Under the pieces are notes generated by a model that searched no databases, was not told the DNA's origin, and was given only the letters and a program-made list of their open reading frames with translations. From NCBI GenBank assembly GCA_030452775.1, contig JAKDLQ010000026.1:1-15152 (forward strand): DNA of 15,152 nucleotides. The letters run 5' to 3'. The DNA comes from Micrococcales bacterium. GTDB lineage: Bacteria; Actinomycetota; Actinomycetes; Actinomycetales; Dermatophilaceae. The number at the start of each line of letters is the position of its first letter. Within the stretch, counting starts at the first letter, position 1. A program made the position numbers and the translations under genes. Below, piece by piece: positions 13,118-15,152 of this stretch.

Positions 13118-15112
13118 TTACAGGCCGTCACGTCTCGCCCGGGCATCGCTAAGGACCGTCGGGTCCGAGTCGGACAGCGCCTTCTTGGCGAACACGTGAT
13201 AGTGGCGTGCGGACGGCGTGCTGGGCGCCTCGTTGTCGCGCTCGATGAGGTAGGTCATCACCTGGTTGAAGACCGGTCCGGCGAGGGCGCCGCCGAACAT
13301 GCCTGACGTGGGCTTCTGGATGAATACACCGACGACGTACTTCGGCTTCTCCGCCGGGGCGTAGCCGATGAAGGATGCGGTGAACCCGTCGTAGCGCCTC
13401 AGTGCGTCGTCGTAGCGATCCGCTGTGCCCGTCTTCCCGGCGACCCGGTACCCAGGGATTCTCGCATCTCGTGCCGTCCCCTGCGGTCCGGTGACCTCCT
13501 CGATCATCCGGCTGAGCGTGGCCGCGGTGTCGCCGGAGACGACGCGTACGCTCGCCGGCGGCGTGGCAGGCACGAAGGTGCCGCTGTCGTTGTCGACTCC
13601 CTCGACGAGCGTCGGGGGCATGCGCACCCCGCCGTTGGCGATGGTCTGGTACATCGCCGTGGCCTGGACCGCGGTGACGGAGTATCCCTGCCCGAAGAGC
13701 ACCCCGTAGCGCTGCTGGGAGCCCCACGAGGAGGCGGCCGCGAGCACACCGGTCGACTCGCCGGGGAAGCCCACCGCCGTCCGCGTGCCGACCCCGAACT
13801 TGCGGTAGTAGGCCTCCATCGTCGCTGCCGGGACCCGCTCCCCGATGAGGACCGTGCCGATGTTGGAGGACTTGCCGATGACGCCGGTCGCCGTGAGGTA
13901 TTCGGTCGGGTGGTCCTCGTTGTCCTTGAAGTTCCCACCGCCGCGGGCCAGGCGGTTCGGCACGATGACGCCGGTGTCCGGCGTGATCGCCTTCTCCTCG
14001 AGGGCTGCGGCCAGCGTCATCAGCTTGCCCGTCGAGCCGGGTTCGAAGGCGTCGTTGAAGGCCACGTTGTCAAGGTTGCCGCGATGGGCCTTCGCCAGGT
14101 CGTTGGGGTCGAAGGACGGATAGCTCGCCGCGGCCCGTACCTTGCCGGTCGCCACCTCGAGAACCACGGCGCTGCCCGACTCGGCCCCCACCGCATCGAC
14201 CTGCTTGGCAAGGGCATTCTGGGCATACCACTGCAGGTCGGAGTCGATCGTCAGCCGGACGTCGCGGCCGTTGACGACGGGGGTGTCCACCCTCTCGGAG
14301 CCCGGGATGATGTGGCCGTCGCGGGCCTGCTCGGCCACGGTCGTCCCCGGCTCGCCGGCGAGCGACGAATTGAGCATCAGCTCGACGCCACCCCCCGCGG
14401 ACTGGTCGGAGGGCTTGACGAAGCCGACGAGCTGGCCGAGCGCCATTCCGGAGGGGTAGACGCGCGTTGCGGTCCGCTCGGCCCCGATCCCAGGCACCCC
14501 CAGGGACCGGATCTCCCGCCAGACGGACGGATTGACGTTCTTCTTGACGATGACGTAGCGCGTGCCTCTGCGGGTGAACAGCGGGATCAGCGAGGACTTG
14601 TCCATCCCGAGCAGCGGCGCGAGGGTGGACGCGGCACCGGGCACACCAACCTCGGTGCGAGCCCCGTCGATCGTCACGGTGTACTTGCGCACCGCCGTTG
14701 GGTCGACGACCACGGTGAAGCGCTCGACGCTCTCGGCGAGCACCGTGCCTCGGGTGTCGAGGATGGCGCCGCGCATGGCCGGTGTGATGGTCTTGACCGA
14801 TCGTTTGCTGAGGGCGGCCGCCTGAGTCGCCGACGCGTCGAAGGCCTGGACCCGGAACAGCTGCGCGGCCAGGATCGCCAGCGCGAAGAGCCCGGTGACG
14901 AGCATCACGCGCATCCGGCGCCGAGGGTTGGCCCCCGCGAGACGTAGCCGACGCCGGGACCTGCGCGACTGCCGGGGCCGCCGTGACTCCTGGGGCCCTT
15001 TGAGGGTGGCTGGACCGCGGCTTCTCGACACCGCCGGACCCCGACCTCGTGACGGGCCGCGGGCCGGGCCGCGCGGCCGGGTACTTCCGGGCCCGGAGGC
15101 TTCGCGGGACAC
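13118..15112 (-). CDS. ftsI: Septal penicillin-binding protein FtsI (PBP3-type transpeptidase)
   Basis: FtsI cross-links septal peptidoglycan and partners FtsW. The 664-residue reading shows a long, Arg/Pro/Gly-rich cytoplasmic tail (1-68), one transmembrane helix (about 69-86), the class B PBP start RGAILDTRGTVLA (114-126), a dimerisation/pedestal domain (about 105-265), and the transpeptidase domain with SxxK at S360-TGK, SxN at S415-S-N and KTG at 560-562. No C-terminal PASTA domain is present. The GTG at 15110-15112 is taken as start, but it has no visible ribosome site, and the frame stays open to the right edge with no stop, so translation may begin outside the window; a GTG at 15029-15031 is another option. 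The 40 bp upstream (15113-15152) hold no identifiable gene; ftsL would be expected just beyond. The TAA stop is 2 nt before the murE TTG. Confidence 0.95.
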   Translation of the reverse strand: MSREASGPGSTRPRGPARGPSRGRGPAVSRSRGPATLKGPQESRRPRQSRRSRRRLRLAGANPRRRMRVMLVTGLFALAILAAQLFRVQAFDASATQAAALSKRSVKTITPAMRGAILDTRGTVLAESVERFTVVVDPTAVRKYTVTIDGARTEVGVPGAASTLAPLLGMDKSSLIPLFTRRGTRYVIVKKNVNPSVWREIRSLGVPGIGAERTATRVYPSGMALGQLVGFVKPSDQSAGGGVELMLNSSLAGEPGTTVAEQARDGHIIPGSERVDTPVVNGRDVRLTIDSDLQWYAQNALAKQVDAVGAESGSAVVLEVATGKVRAAASYPSFDPNDLAKAHRGNLDNVAFNDAFEPGSTGKLMTLAAALEEKAITPDTGVIVPNRLARGGGNFKDNEDHPTEYLTATGVIGKSSNIGTVLIGERVPAATMEAYYRKFGVGTRTAVGFPGESTGVLAAASSWGSQQRYGVLFGQGYSVTAVQATAMYQTIANGGVRMPPTLVEGVDNDSGTFVPATPPASVRVVSGDTAATLSRMIEEVTGPQGTARDARIPGYRVAGKTGTADRYDDALRRYDGFTASFIGYAPAEKPKYVVGVFIQKPTSGMFGGALAGPVFNQVMTYLIERDNEAPSTPSARHYHVFAKKALSDSDPTVLSDARARRDGL

Positions 15113-15152
15113 CGAGTGCGGGGGCGGGGTTCCCCGCGGTGCGCGGCGGGGG

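Noticed and set aside
15124..15137. GCGGGG-TT-CCCCGC hairpin at the right edge
   Set aside because: Short, in extremely GC-rich DNA at the window boundary, with no T-tract; cannot be told from chance.

Overview
The window is a stretch of the division and cell wall (dcw) cluster of a high-GC Gram-positive bacterium. Every gene lies on the minus strand, so transcription runs from the right edge (15152) to the left edge (1). GC content is visibly very high, several genes start with GTG or TTG, there is no ftsA, SepF is present, and FtsZ ends in the actinobacterial tail DELDVPDFLK. These point to an actinobacterium. The protein sequences resemble Micrococcales, perhaps near Intrasporangiaceae; that family guess is impression only. 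MurE carries a DNPR motif, which predicts a diaminopimelate-type peptidoglycan rather than a lysine type.

In transcription order the genes are ftsI (transpeptidase PBP), murE, murF, mraY, murD, ftsW, murG, murC, ftsQ, ftsZ, pgeF and the first 95 codons of sepF, cut by the left edge. Together they cover the cytoplasmic Mur ligase steps (MurC, MurD, MurE, MurF), the two lipid-linked steps (MraY makes lipid I, MurG makes lipid II), the septal polymerase/transpeptidase pair (FtsW and FtsI), and the divisome proteins FtsQ, FtsZ and SepF. From murE to ftsQ there are seven consecutive junctions, and at each one the start codon overlaps the upstream stop codon by exactly 4 nt (ATGA or GTGA). This implies one tightly coupled translational unit of eight cistrons. 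Two real gaps occur: 303 bp between ftsQ and ftsZ, presumably holding the ftsZ promoter(s), and 132 bp between pgeF and sepF, where many actinobacteria have a yggS gene that is absent here.

I found no mobile element, CRISPR array, tRNA, rRNA or novel multi-gene system. This is a core locus. What is unusual is a set of short perfect or near-perfect tandem repeats inside it: five 9-bp units straddling the ftsQ stop codon, three 15-bp units coding VHEPT repeats at the MurC N-terminus, and an 18-bp duplication plus smaller repeats in murE. The long plus-strand open frames opposite these genes are GC-driven shadows.
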